Shown piece by piece: positions 7,677 to 16,601 of a stretch of 64,000 nucleotides of DNA. The notes under the pieces were generated by a model, which saw only the letters and a list, made by a program, of their open reading frames with translations, searched no databases and was not told the origin of the DNA. Numbering within the stretch: position 1 is the first letter of the stretch; each line of letters starts with the position of its first letter. A program made the translations under genes and the position numbers. The DNA comes from an uncultured Prolixibacteraceae bacterium. GTDB taxonomy: Bacteria > Bacteroidota > Bacteroidia > Bacteroidales > Prolixibacteraceae. The stretch is taken from NCBI GenBank assembly GCA_937915865.1, contig CALGIG010000005.1, positions 47,362 to 111,361 on the forward strand. Direction: 5' to 3'.

Positions 7677-9899
7677 TTATTGTCTAATCATTTTATTGTC
7701 ATCAATTTTCGACAGACCCTCAAGGTTTTTAAAACCTTGAGGGTCTATACCTACCGGCAACTGTTTTTGCCACATTTGGTAATAGCTACCACGGGCTGCA
7801 TATAGCTCGGCGTGTGTTCCCTGTTCAATGATTTGGCCGCTACCCATTACTACAATGTGGTGCGCACCAACTACGGTGCTTAGGCGGTGGGCTATAATAA
7901 TCACCGTTTTACCTTCGGCAATTAGTTGACTGATGGTTTGTTGCACCACCTGTTCCGAGTCGGAGTCGAGGTTCGAAGTAGCTTCGTCCATTACCAGTAT
8001 CTCGGGCTGGCGGTACAGGGCACGGGCAATGGCGAGGCGTTGTCGTTGCCCACCCGAGAGCGTGGCCCCGTGCTCGCCCACGTAAGTGGCCAGTCCGTTG
8101 GGTAGTTTGTCGATGAAGGTGAGCATATCCAGTTGGCGGCAAATTTTAAGCAGGCGTTCCATGTCGGGGGAAAATTCGGCCACTGCAATGTTTTCTATTA
8201 CACTTCCGGCAAACAATTCGAGGTTTTGGGGCACAATACCAACTACCTGTCGCAAGCTTTCGGCGCTGGCATAGCGTATATTAATTTCGCCAATGGTAAT
8301 TTGCCCTTTATTTACCGGGTAGAGCCGTTGCAACAAAGCGGCTATGGTGGTTTTGCCCGATCCGCTCTCGCCAATAATGGCCGTGAGGTTCCCTTGTTTC
8401 AGTTCGAGGTTGAAATTCTCGAACACATCAACCCTCGTGCCGTAGCTAAACGAAACATCGTTAAATACGATGTTGCCGAGCAACCGGGGCGTAAGTTCAA
8501 CGGTTTGTTCCGGCTCGTCGTCGCGCTCCATATCCATAATTTCGAACAGTCGGTCGGCAGCAATACGGGCGTTCTGCCAGGTTTTGTTCATGCTTATCAG
8601 TGAACTTACCGGCCCGGTGAAGTATCCGATGAGGGCATAAAACGACATCAGTTCGCCGGGAGTAGTGGTATGGTCGATAACCAGCAAACTACCACTCCAG
8701 AGCAAGACAATAGTAAACAGGCGGGTAACCAGTTGCGAAGCGTTGCTGGAATAAATCCCGTTCAGGCCCGATTGGTAAATATTGTCGAGCAGGCGCATAA
8801 ACCGGGTTTCGGTTTTCAGGTTGTTAAACTCTTCCAGGTTCAGCTGCTTGATGGTTTTGGCCGCGTTAACCGACTCAACCAATTGCGTTTCGAGCTCGGC
8901 TGCGCTTTCCATTATCTTGCGCTCGCGTTTGCGGTTCAGCAGGTTGGTAACCCAGTAAAGCAGGGCATACAGTGGAATCACGATGAGCATGATTAAGGCC
9001 AGCTTCACGCTGTAAATAAACATGAGTACAAACGAAAATACGAGAATAAAAAGGTTTACCAGAACGCTGATCATGGTATCGTTGATGAAAGCACGTATTT
9101 TCACGGCGTCGTTTATTCGCGAAATGATTTCGCCGGTACGCATGGTGTCGAAGAAGCGCTGGGGCAGTTTCAGTAAATGCTTGTAGTAACCCAGTATAAG
9201 CCGGGCATCGATCAACTGGCCGGTCCGCAGCACATAGATGGTTTGAAAAATACCGATCAGCAGTTGAAAGAGAAGGATGACAATCATGCCCACGCTCAAC
9301 AGGTTCAACAGGTTGCGGTTGCCATCGGGTAACACAAAGTCGGTTATTTTCTGGATATAAATAGAAGTTGACAGGCCCAATACGGTGTAAACAACTGCGC
9401 CAACCAGTGCCTGCGCCAATATTTTACGGTGTGGGTGCAGCAGGAACCAAAATCGGGAAAGAACAGAAACTTTTTCGTTTCGGGCCATGAATTCCTGGCT
9501 GGGCGAAAGGAGAATAAGTACGCCGGTCCACTCTTGCGTAAATTTTTCATGCGATTTCCGGTGTATTTGTCCGTCGCCGGGGTCCATAATTTCGATGTAT
9601 TCTTTGGTGAATTTGTAAACAACTACATAATGCTGTAGTTGTTGTTTTACAATTACGTGGGCTATTACCGGTAGCGGTACTTCGTTCATTGCCTCCAGCT
9701 CACCTTTCACGCCTTTAGCTGAAAAGCCCAACTTTTCGGCAGCCTTAATTAATCCCCAGGCATTGGTCCCTTTTTTGTCGGTACCAGCCCATTGACGAAT
9801 GCGGGCAATAGGAATGTTAAGTTTGTAATGTGCCGAAATGGAAGCCAGGCAAGCCGCCCCGCAATCGGTAATATCGTGTTGTTTAATTTTAATTGTCAT
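7677..9899 (-). CDS. Peptidase-containing ABC transporter (C39 peptidase-ABC exporter)
   Basis: A 740-aa inner-membrane exporter that cuts GG leaders and pumps out the mature peptide. Domains in order: C39 peptidase (1-130) with the Cys13 (DCGAAC), His90 and Asp106 triad; six-helix transmembrane domain (about 160-440); ATPase with Walker A GESGSGKTT (510-518), signature LSGGQ (614-618), Walker B ILVMDEA (634-640) and switch His671. HlyD follows upstream at 9993; an outer-membrane channel is not in the cluster. The C-terminal residues 718-730 are encoded by a dispersed palindromic repeat, so the tail is probably a recent addition outside the catalytic core. Confidence 0.95.
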   Translation of the reverse strand: MTIKIKQHDITDCGAACLASISAHYKLNIPIARIRQWAGTDKKGTNAWGLIKAAEKLGFSAKGVKGELEAMNEVPLPVIAHVIVKQQLQHYVVVYKFTKEYIEIMDPGDGQIHRKSHEKFTQEWTGVLILLSPSQEFMARNEKVSVLSRFWFLLHPHRKILAQALVGAVVYTVLGLSTSIYIQKITDFVLPDGNRNLLNLLSVGMIVILLFQLLIGIFQTIYVLRTGQLIDARLILGYYKHLLKLPQRFFDTMRTGEIISRINDAVKIRAFINDTMISVLVNLFILVFSFVLMFIYSVKLALIMLIVIPLYALLYWVTNLLNRKRERKIMESAAELETQLVESVNAAKTIKQLNLEEFNNLKTETRFMRLLDNIYQSGLNGIYSSNASQLVTRLFTIVLLWSGSLLVIDHTTTPGELMSFYALIGYFTGPVSSLISMNKTWQNARIAADRLFEIMDMERDDEPEQTVELTPRLLGNIVFNDVSFSYGTRVDVFENFNLELKQGNLTAIIGESGSGKTTIAALLQRLYPVNKGQITIGEINIRYASAESLRQVVGIVPQNLELFAGSVIENIAVAEFSPDMERLLKICRQLDMLTFIDKLPNGLATYVGEHGATLSGGQRQRLAIARALYRQPEILVMDEATSNLDSDSEQVVQQTISQLIAEGKTVIIIAHRLSTVVGAHHIVVMGSGQIIEQGTHAELYAARGSYYQMWQKQLPVGIDPQGFKNLEGLSKIDDNKMIRQ
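7707..7746. repeat. Palindromic repeat, copy 2, inside the transporter gene
   Basis: Identical over 40 bp to 1428-1467. The palindrome arms are 7714-7729 and 7731-7746. It is read in frame as part of the transporter C-terminus (IDPQGFKNLEGLS), leaving 10 further codons before the stop. Confidence 0.85.
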
Positions 9900-9992
9900 G
9901 GAAAATAGTTAAATGGTTAAATTGTTAAATTGATGGATTGCAAGTTCGGAGTTGTAACTTTATGCACTCAGAATTTTATGCACTCCGCACTT

Positions 9993-11141
9993 TTATTTGG
10001 CAACAATCCTGGGGTTTAGCCAGTTGTCGGCTTTGTCGAACAAAAGGTCGTACAGGCTGCGGCGGGTAATCACAAACCTTGACGTGAGAGTAAGCCCATT
10101 CTTAAGTTCGCCTTTGTACCCCGATTGTAATGTAAGATATCCTTCGTGGAGTTTACATTTTATTTTAAAATATGCCTTGCCGCTTTCCTGGTAAAGCTGG
10201 TTCGATATGTCGATTATTTCACCTGATGCAAGTCCCCATTGGTTGTAATTGTAGGCATCAACCTGGAATGTAGCCGGATTGCCCAGCCGGAGGTAACCAA
10301 TATCAGTCGGATCGACATAACATTCAACGACCAGGTTTTCGGATGGGGTAATTGTTGCAATACTTTGGTTTGGAAAAATAAAACTTCCTGTCTGTGTTCC
10401 GTTAAAGTTGGTTATATAGCCATTAGCCGGGGCAATTACCACGTAAAACCGTTTCTCGAAACTTAGCTGTTCGCGGCTGTCTATGAGTGACTGGAGTTCG
10501 GTTTTGTACTGGAAAATCTGTTGGTGCCACGCTGCTTTTTTCTGGTTGATGTAAAAATCGCGCTCTCGAATAAGCTGGTTCAATTCCAGTTCTTTTTTCT
10601 CGTATTCGGCCGCTGGAATTACTGATTTTTCAAAAAGGGTTTTAGTCCGTTCAAAATCCTTACTGCACATTTCAATCCGAAGCTGATACTCTTTCAGTTT
10701 TTGGTTGTATTCGTTTAGGCTGCTTGCAAGCAATTCGCTTTCAGGTTTCAGCAAACTTCCTGATGTAAGTTTCTCCAGATCACGCAGATATTGTTTGTAA
10801 GTTGTTATCTTCTCGTCAACTATACGCGACTGATCATCTATCTTTTCCGGAGATAGAATAAGCAGTGTGTCACCTTTTGAAACTCTCATGTTTTCGCTGA
10901 TGCGAATTTCGCGGACCATACCTGTTACCGGGGTCATAACAGTGGTTGGTTCAGCCAGCGAACGGATAATTCCGCGCGACTGTACGGTTATATCAACCTT
11001 TATTATTGGCAGGAGAACTAAGGCAATTAGAACGAAACAAACAAGTAGCAAATAAATTACTGGTTTATATTTCGAAAACCTCGAATAATGTTTTTCAACG
11101 GTGGATTGAATAATTTCTTTTGGAAAAATTTGTTGTGTCAT
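9993..11141 (-). CDS. HlyD-family secretion adaptor
   Basis: A 382-aa membrane-fusion protein: cytosolic N-terminus, one transmembrane helix (about 27-48), a split biotinyl-lipoyl/beta-barrel region (GMVREIRISENMRVSKGDTL near 75-95 and the second half after about 225), and a long coiled-coil hairpin between (about 100-220). It would link the C39 ABC transporter to an outer-membrane channel. The gene is 93 bp upstream of the transporter and in the same direction. Its first 73 codons and upstream region are repeated exactly at 17353-17798, where they form a broken copy. Confidence 0.92.
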   Translation of the reverse strand: MTQQIFPKEIIQSTVEKHYSRFSKYKPVIYLLLVCFVLIALVLLPIIKVDITVQSRGIIRSLAEPTTVMTPVTGMVREIRISENMRVSKGDTLLILSPEKIDDQSRIVDEKITTYKQYLRDLEKLTSGSLLKPESELLASSLNEYNQKLKEYQLRIEMCSKDFERTKTLFEKSVIPAAEYEKKELELNQLIRERDFYINQKKAAWHQQIFQYKTELQSLIDSREQLSFEKRFYVVIAPANGYITNFNGTQTGSFIFPNQSIATITPSENLVVECYVDPTDIGYLRLGNPATFQVDAYNYNQWGLASGEIIDISNQLYQESGKAYFKIKCKLHEGYLTLQSGYKGELKNGLTLTSRFVITRRSLYDLLFDKADNWLNPRIVAK

Positions 11142-11368
11142 TTGGTCTGGAAAAAAAAATTAGTACTGCTATTAATCCTGTTATTTATGAAAAGGTAACC
11201 CTCTTGTTTTGTTAAAATTTGTTAAAATTATGCCCAATAAACATACAACGACCCCAAAATATTCAGTAACTAAATGCTGTGTATATGAACCCAGGGTGTA
11301 ATCAACTGATGTGGTTGGAATGAATTACCAAGTCTTCCATCATTTCCAGCAGAACATCAAAAAGAATA
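10923..11368. repeat. 446-bp direct repeat, copy A
   Basis: By direct reading this is identical, base for base, to 17353-17798. It covers the first 73 codons of hlyD, the intergenic region, and the last 10 codons (including stop) of the isomerase gene. No transposase or terminal inverted repeat is seen. The spacing between copies is 6430 bp, and the genes between are those of the terpene-peptide segment. Confidence 0.95.
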
Positions 11369-11798
11369 ACACTTTGAAACTGATATACCTCCATTCCATT
11401 ACTTCGTTTGGGTCTACCAACGGTAACTGATCCGTAATCTCACAAAAAGCATGATCCAGTTCATTTTCAGTAAGTTTATTATCTAATTGCTCTTTATATT
11501 GAAAACTAAAAATCTCTTTTAAGTCACATTGCATTCCCATTTCTTCCTTTAAGCGACTGTGTGCAGCATTAATATTAGGTTCGTTTGGGAATGTATGGCC
11601 GCAACAAGTATTTGACCATAAACCTCTTGAATGATATTTATCAATGTTTCTGCGTTGGAGTAGCCATTCACCCTTTGAGTTAAAAACAAATACAGAAATA
11701 GCCCTATGCAATAAAGCTTTGTAATGTGTCTCCATTTTCTCCATTGTTCCCAAAACTTCATCAAACTCATTTACTAATATAATCTGTGATTCATTCAT
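11340..11798 (-). CDS. idi: Isopentenyl-diphosphate delta-isomerase type I, 3'-truncated
   Basis: A Nudix-fold enzyme that interconverts IPP and DMAPP, the C5 terpenoid precursors. Visible are LLHRAISVFVF, WSNTCCGHTFPNE with the catalytic Cys (residue 66), and ENELDHAF with the catalytic Glu (113). It has 152 residues against about 180 for E. coli Idi. The native sequence stops near residue 143 (VMEWRYISFKV); the last nine residues come from the 446-bp repeat. The missing C-terminal helix region may weaken or abolish function. It lies 75 bp after the M50 gene. A supply role for the prenyl enzyme upstream is inferred. Confidence 0.88.
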   Translation of the reverse strand: MNESQIILVNEFDEVLGTMEKMETHYKALLHRAISVFVFNSKGEWLLQRRNIDKYHSRGLWSNTCCGHTFPNEPNINAAHSRLKEEMGMQCDLKEIFSFQYKEQLDNKLTENELDHAFCEITDQLPLVDPNEVMEWRYISFKVLFFLMFCWK

Positions 11799-11873
11799 AG
11801 TGTTATATGCATGTCTATTAATACATTAATATTATCTAATATTGTTATTTAGTACTCATATTAATAAATCATA

Positions 11874-13097
11874 TTATTTGCTTGGATCAATCTTAGATAC
11901 ATTATTGTTTAGGAAATATCTTGCAGTTGCCCTCAACCAATTGAAAAGCAGGTAGAAAAACAGAATTGGAACTATTAGTTCAGCATATTTAAGCATTGAA
12001 AACTTTGGTTCAGATGAAAAAAGAGCACTAAAAAAGGTAAATAAATTTTCTGGAAATCTTAAAATTGAGTTTGGATTCTTTATCAAGATATAGTAAAGAA
12101 ACATTCCAATAAATATATAACTAACTGATCCATATATAAATAATAAAAAATCAGATAATTGCCAACTTATTTTTTTTCTAAAAATTAGCCACTGGAAAAC
12201 TAAAGTAATTCTCTTTAATGCCTTTCCCTGAAGGTTTGGAGTATTTGTAGCATCAGATAAAATCCAATAACCATCACTTCTGATCAACGGATTAAGATTG
12301 TTAAGGCTTTTAATAAAAACTATTACAGAAAAAACGATAAGTAAAAAATTACCTAACACTAAACCGATTAAAGTGGTTAAAGAACAGAAGATTAGTTCAA
12401 AGTATATTCCCGAAATATTAACAATCATTCGCTGCTTCTTGCTTAATCTCCAGATATCTGTAACATCTGCATAATAAACAGGAGTTAATAAATAAAAACC
12501 TCCACCAATTCCTCCATGCTTAGCACCATAATAACGAGCAGCAGTTGCATGCCCAAGCTCATGAAACGTAACACTAAGAAACATCAGGAGAAAAAAATAA
12601 ACTAAACTAGTATGTAAATTAAACTCCTTAATCAGACTAAAATTCAAAACAACACTATAGCACAGTATAAAAATAGAAGTGCATATTATTAATATTGAGA
12701 ATCTTGCTTTAAATAAAAAACGAAAAATTGTTGAAAATCTTGATACAATGTCGGCATTAAAAATAACAAAACTCAATTTAAGATAGCTTGGTTTTGCAGC
12801 CTTTACAAATAGATCTGTATGGCAACTTAGAAGTCCATATGATGAAAGTTTTTTGTATAAAAGAGTATAAATTAAATCTTCTTCAATAGCTAAACCATAT
12901 AAGATTTTAAACTTTTCCGCAATCATCTTTATGTTCCTATTCCCGTCAATCAAACAAATCAAATTATACGTTTCTTTCGAGATTTTGACATATCGCGCAG
13001 AATGTTTGAAATGTATCAAGTATTCATGTTTGGAAAAGTTCGAAAGATATACTGAACTTGATAATGCAGGTACTAAATTTCCAAGGTCATTGTTCAT
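11874..13097 (-). CDS. M50 membrane metalloprotease with PqqD-like (RRE) N-terminal domain
   Basis: A 407-aa protein. Residues about 15-92 resemble PqqD, the RiPP recognition element that binds leader peptides (KISKETYNLICLIDGNRNI, then a helical wing). Next come membrane segments with HELGH (179-183) and NPLIRSDGY (269-277), the zinc-binding motifs of site-2 proteases; the third ligand is probably Asp275. This domain order is known from RiPP and peptide-export loci, where it is thought to bind and cut precursors. Its start overlaps the stop of the 647-aa gene by 4 bp (ATGA), so the two are translationally coupled. The substrates are probably the peptides at 16373 and 16602. Confidence 0.8.
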   Translation of the reverse strand: MNNDLGNLVPALSSSVYLSNFSKHEYLIHFKHSARYVKISKETYNLICLIDGNRNIKMIAEKFKILYGLAIEEDLIYTLLYKKLSSYGLLSCHTDLFVKAAKPSYLKLSFVIFNADIVSRFSTIFRFLFKARFSILIICTSIFILCYSVVLNFSLIKEFNLHTSLVYFFLLMFLSVTFHELGHATAARYYGAKHGGIGGGFYLLTPVYYADVTDIWRLSKKQRMIVNISGIYFELIFCSLTTLIGLVLGNFLLIVFSVIVFIKSLNNLNPLIRSDGYWILSDATNTPNLQGKALKRITLVFQWLIFRKKISWQLSDFLLFIYGSVSYIFIGMFLYYILIKNPNSILRFPENLFTFFSALFSSEPKFSMLKYAELIVPILFFYLLFNWLRATARYFLNNNVSKIDPSK

Positions 13098-15037
13098 ATT
13101 GAAATAGCCATTAAAGCGAAGGCAGTTGTTAGGGTTTTGCTTTTATAGGATTCATTATTTCGTGGTTTTATAAATTCAATACTATTCCAACTCCCATCCT
13201 CCAACTGACTCATTAATAAATAGTTTTTCCCATTAATTATTTCCTGATCGAAAACCGGAAACTTATTTAAAATCAAAAGTGCCAGTGATGTACTTAGGGC
13301 ATCAGAGTCATGATACAAGCCCCATCCACCATCTTTATTTTGTATTGATTGCACATAATTAGTAGCTTTCGATATTTGCTCAATATACTTGTTACCAAAT
13401 AGATACAATAATCTAATGCACACATAAGTACCATATAGATTCCCTAAGTACCAGCGACTTTCCCAATAACCTGAGGCTCTTTGTTCATTTATTATAAAGT
13501 TGATACCCGTTTCAATTATTTTAGTATACGAAGTCGCATTGTAAATGTAAAGGGCATAAATAAAGTTTGCAACAACTTCAACATCAGGGCCTACACCCCA
13601 TTTTGTTTTATTTAAATATTTCTGTTTTTTCTGAAGTTGAGAAAGATTGGCATTGGGTATTATCCAAGTCTCAATCCCCCCATTAGAACAACTTCTTTCT
13701 TTTATGGCGATTATTATTGCGGTGTGGCAGTATTTCTCAATAAGGTCTTTTCTCCCCGACATGATAAACAATTGAATAACTTGTCCCAAATCATCAATAT
13801 CAGCAGCGATTTCTTTTACTGTGGGAAAATAACTCCATGCCCCGACAATATCTTTATTTCTTTTTTCGATAATATATTCGATTTCATTATTTAAATATTT
13901 ATCTATCAGTAAATTGTGTTTTTTTGATATGCTAACAATACAATCTGCAACCATTGCTCTTTGAAAAATATCACCAACATGTACCTTTTCTTCATTTTCA
14001 AAACCGTCTTGTTTACTTAAGTACATAACATGCTTTAATTCCGAAAAATTTTTGTTAAAATCATTTTGGATATATGTGAGTCCCTTAACGACTGAAGAGC
14101 TTTTTAATTCACTAAGATCAATAAATTCCGAAGTATTTCGCTCCTGGTCAAGTTCAATCCGCTTATTAAGAGTTAGTAAATAACCTTCCGTTATGTCCAA
14201 ATAAGAAGTGATTTCCTTTTTTACCGAATCAATCGTCTCTTGCCATTTGCTTGAAATTCCAATCGTTTCAATTGTTATAGCTGCTTTTTCAAAGTAAGAT
14301 ATTGCTTCTTTTATGATATTCTGTGCCAAACCACGAATAAATAAGAGCTTATTACAAGTATTGGTATCCAAGGTTTCAAATTCGTTTCTGAATTGATTTT
14401 TAAAAAGATATAGGACCCAATTGAATTGCCGATTAGTCACATCTTCCTTAAAATCCTTGACATCATCGTACAGTTGAAATCCAATTGAAAAGTAGCGGTG
14501 AGAAAGCAACAATAATTCGTATCTATCTTTATTACAGTTGTTTGAATAAACATTGAGACAATCAATTGCTACCTTACCAAAGGCAGACTTATAGTCGGCA
14601 AGTACCTCATATTCTGAAAATGACACTATTTCTTTTTGGAAAAGCTGTTTTTCAATAGCTACAGCTTGAAAATATTCACATCTACGAAGATTCCATAACT
14701 TCCAAAAATCAGACTGTAAACCAAAAACAGAAGTCAATATTTTAATCGATTCCTCTTGACTTATAGTTATTAGAGGAAAAACAGATGCATCCTTTTCATC
14801 AATCAATGCATCCATATACAAGGTCGACTCATAATACAAAAAACCAGCAATCGAAAGTTGATTAATAATTTTCTGATCTACATCGGTATAGTAATTTGAA
14901 AACAATTGGGGATATTCAAAATAGTACTGAGGGTTGTTATCCAAAGTAACCTTATTAAGCAGACTTTCTTTTATTTTTAAAGGCAATGAAAGCCCAGAAA
15001 TGTAACTTTTATAATTGTCTTTTTGATTATTTCCCAT
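13094..15037 (-). CDS. Fusion of prenyl-synthase-like (class I) and terpene-cyclase-like (class II) halves
   Basis: A 647-aa soluble protein. The N-terminal half (about 50-290) is helical and looks like an isoprenyl diphosphate synthase: QLYDDVKDFKED at 188-199 fits the second Asp-rich motif (DDxxD), while the first is reduced to DALID (76-80). The C-terminal half (about 315-647) resembles the alpha-alpha barrel of squalene-hopene/class II diterpene cyclases, with DIDD at 413-416 (the DxDD acid motif) and QW-like repeats NKDGGWG (567-573) and LEDGSW (612-617). It could make a cyclic terpenoid or prenylate a peptide. It overlaps both neighbours (11 bp and 4 bp), so it belongs to the operon with the precursors. 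Function is inferred from motifs only. Confidence 0.7.
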   Translation of the reverse strand: MGNNQKDNYKSYISGLSLPLKIKESLLNKVTLDNNPQYYFEYPQLFSNYYTDVDQKIINQLSIAGFLYYESTLYMDALIDEKDASVFPLITISQEESIKILTSVFGLQSDFWKLWNLRRCEYFQAVAIEKQLFQKEIVSFSEYEVLADYKSAFGKVAIDCLNVYSNNCNKDRYELLLLSHRYFSIGFQLYDDVKDFKEDVTNRQFNWVLYLFKNQFRNEFETLDTNTCNKLLFIRGLAQNIIKEAISYFEKAAITIETIGISSKWQETIDSVKKEITSYLDITEGYLLTLNKRIELDQERNTSEFIDLSELKSSSVVKGLTYIQNDFNKNFSELKHVMYLSKQDGFENEEKVHVGDIFQRAMVADCIVSISKKHNLLIDKYLNNEIEYIIEKRNKDIVGAWSYFPTVKEIAADIDDLGQVIQLFIMSGRKDLIEKYCHTAIIIAIKERSCSNGGIETWIIPNANLSQLQKKQKYLNKTKWGVGPDVEVVANFIYALYIYNATSYTKIIETGINFIINEQRASGYWESRWYLGNLYGTYVCIRLLYLFGNKYIEQISKATNYVQSIQNKDGGWGLYHDSDALSTSLALLILNKFPVFDQEIINGKNYLLMSQLEDGSWNSIEFIKPRNNESYKSKTLTTAFALMAISI

Positions 15038-16208
15038 TGAGAAATTCTTGTTCTTCTTTTGACATTAAAACGGATGTTCTGTTCGGTATGTTAGTTGAAA
15101 TACTTTTATATATGGGCTTGTCCAGATCGACCAGATTTTCCTTATTGGGTTTCTTTTGTGCGATCTCGCTCAATACAAAAAAAGTATTATTCATGTCAAC
15201 GGAATGGGTTTCGTTTGATGATAAGAATTTGACTGTATAATGTCCGTTGAACCCTGAATATTTAAACGATAGAAAGCCTTTCCCGTTTTCAACAAATCGA
15301 AGAGTCTGTATTTCTTTCTGAGTCTCTGTTTCATATTTTTCACTATCTCTTTTCGAAATTTTCACCTCTTTTACTTCTTTAAAATACTTACAAACTTCCA
15401 ATTCAAGTATGCCTTTCTTCTTTTTATCAAAAACAATGTGCCCAGTTAACCGAACCTGTCCATTTGTGAATTTTTTCCAGCTTGTCTCATAAGTAACATA
15501 TATAGTATTGTTGGTAGTCTCTATTGATGTTTGCTTTATGTAATCTTTAAATTCAAGCAACTGAGAAATATGAATATTAAGATAGAGTTCATGCATCAAT
15601 CCACCTTTGGTTATATACGCATCGCCACCCTCTTTAATACTAGTTGCTTTTAATGTGTCGTTTTTAAAAAACTCAATATTGCCTAAAATTAAAGTACAAA
15701 ACGTTCCTATTTCTTTTTTTTGCAAATTATACGAATATTTGCTCCACCAGTTCAACTGGGTTTGTATTAGCCGTTTATACTGGTTGTCAAATTTTACAAC
15801 CTCTTTAAAGGTACACTCTCTGTTTACAGGATGGTCAACGTATATATTCTTGTAATTTTCTAAAACATATTGTGACGATTTAACCAAATCAAAAGCGGTT
15901 ACTGTTACCTCATCGAGCATATTTGTTTTTGGAATTAGTTGTATTTTAAGCGTATCTTTGAGTAAAACAGGTTTTATCTTTTGTAATACGTAGTCAAGAT
16001 TATTAATTGTTATACTATCGGATTCGTAATAAAGATAGGTTAATCCGTCATCGTTTGTAAAATTGCTGTTACCGCTTTTAGGGTAAAACACCATAGCTTC
16101 AGGTACTGGCAACATGGTGGTTTTATCGGTTACAAGCAAGGTAATTTTTTGCCCAAGAACAAAATTTGGAAGCAGGAGAAACAACGAAATACTTAATTGA
16201 ACCTTCAT
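15027..16208 (-). CDS. Secreted protein with carboxypeptidase-regulatory-like domain
   Basis: A 393-aa protein starting at the ATG at 16208, which gives a clean signal peptide (MKVQLSISLFLLLPNFVLGQ); the frame is open upstream to 16337 but through the hairpin. Residues about 22-105 form a CarboxypepD_reg-like beta-sandwich (VTDKTTMLPVPEAMVFYPKSG) ending in the linker DEVTVTAF that usually precedes outer-membrane domains. The remaining 290 residues are beta-rich and unassigned. It is the first gene after the precursor hairpin and overlaps the 647-aa gene by 11 bp. It may be a surface receptor or immunity protein. Confidence 0.72.
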   Translation of the reverse strand: MKVQLSISLFLLLPNFVLGQKITLLVTDKTTMLPVPEAMVFYPKSGNSNFTNDDGLTYLYYESDSITINNLDYVLQKIKPVLLKDTLKIQLIPKTNMLDEVTVTAFDLVKSSQYVLENYKNIYVDHPVNRECTFKEVVKFDNQYKRLIQTQLNWWSKYSYNLQKKEIGTFCTLILGNIEFFKNDTLKATSIKEGGDAYITKGGLMHELYLNIHISQLLEFKDYIKQTSIETTNNTIYVTYETSWKKFTNGQVRLTGHIVFDKKKKGILELEVCKYFKEVKEVKISKRDSEKYETETQKEIQTLRFVENGKGFLSFKYSGFNGHYTVKFLSSNETHSVDMNNTFFVLSEIAQKKPNKENLVDLDKPIYKSISTNIPNRTSVLMSKEEQEFLNGK

Positions 16209-16322
16209 ATATTTATTATTTTCAGTACATTGCCTCATTTGATAATCTCCAATTTTATCTATTTCTGCATTACTATGCAAAATAAAGATATTCGAGTAAA
16301 TTAAAAACAACAATTCTGCTAA

Positions 16323-16359
16323 AAAGTGAATAGCCACAATAGTTGTGGCTATTCACTTT
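16323..16359 (-). terminator. Strong hairpin between precursor genes and biosynthetic genes
   Basis: A perfect 17-bp stem (AAAGTGAATAGCCACAA with 16343-16359) and a 3-nt loop lie 13 bp after the stop of the second precursor peptide. There is only a short T-run on the - strand, so partial termination or mRNA stabilisation is more likely than full stop. Such hairpins are common between precursor and enzyme genes in peptide operons. Confidence 0.75.
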
Positions 16360-16372
16360 AGAGAATTCGTCA

Positions 16373-16519
16373 TTAAAATTGTAGTTTTGCTGTAACTGAG
16401 ACAGTTCCATTTGAGTTTGCTGATGCTTCCACAGAGCCACTCTTTATCCAACCCATTTCATAACGTTGTTCCAATTCTTCAATTTGGAAAAGCTGTACTA
16501 ATTCATTTTCGTTTTTCAT
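16373..16519 (-). CDS. Candidate RiPP precursor peptide 2 (48 aa)
   Basis: Residues 10-24 (LFQIEELEQRYEMGW) are identical to the next peptide upstream, but the tails differ completely. The tail here is IKSGSVEASANSNGTVSVTAKLQF in effect a Ser/Thr/Val-rich, Cys-free core of about 24 residues. Conserved leader plus variable core is the hallmark of RiPP precursors. There is no GG site at the boundary, so the C39 transporter may not be the processing enzyme; the M50 protease is an alternative. It is followed by the 17-bp hairpin. Confidence 0.78.
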   Translation of the reverse strand: MKNENELVQLFQIEELEQRYEMGWIKSGSVEASANSNGTVSVTAKLQF

Positions 16520-16601
16520 TTTTTTGATTTTAAGTTAATTAATATAATACTATTGGCTAGCCACTAATGATGTTTTTAAGTTACGGATCAATTGATTTTT
16601 G

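Noticed and set aside
8133..8603. Long + strand open frame opposite the ABC transporter gene
   Set aside because: It lies wholly within the well-supported transporter gene, has no family motifs, and follows from codon bias of the opposite strand.
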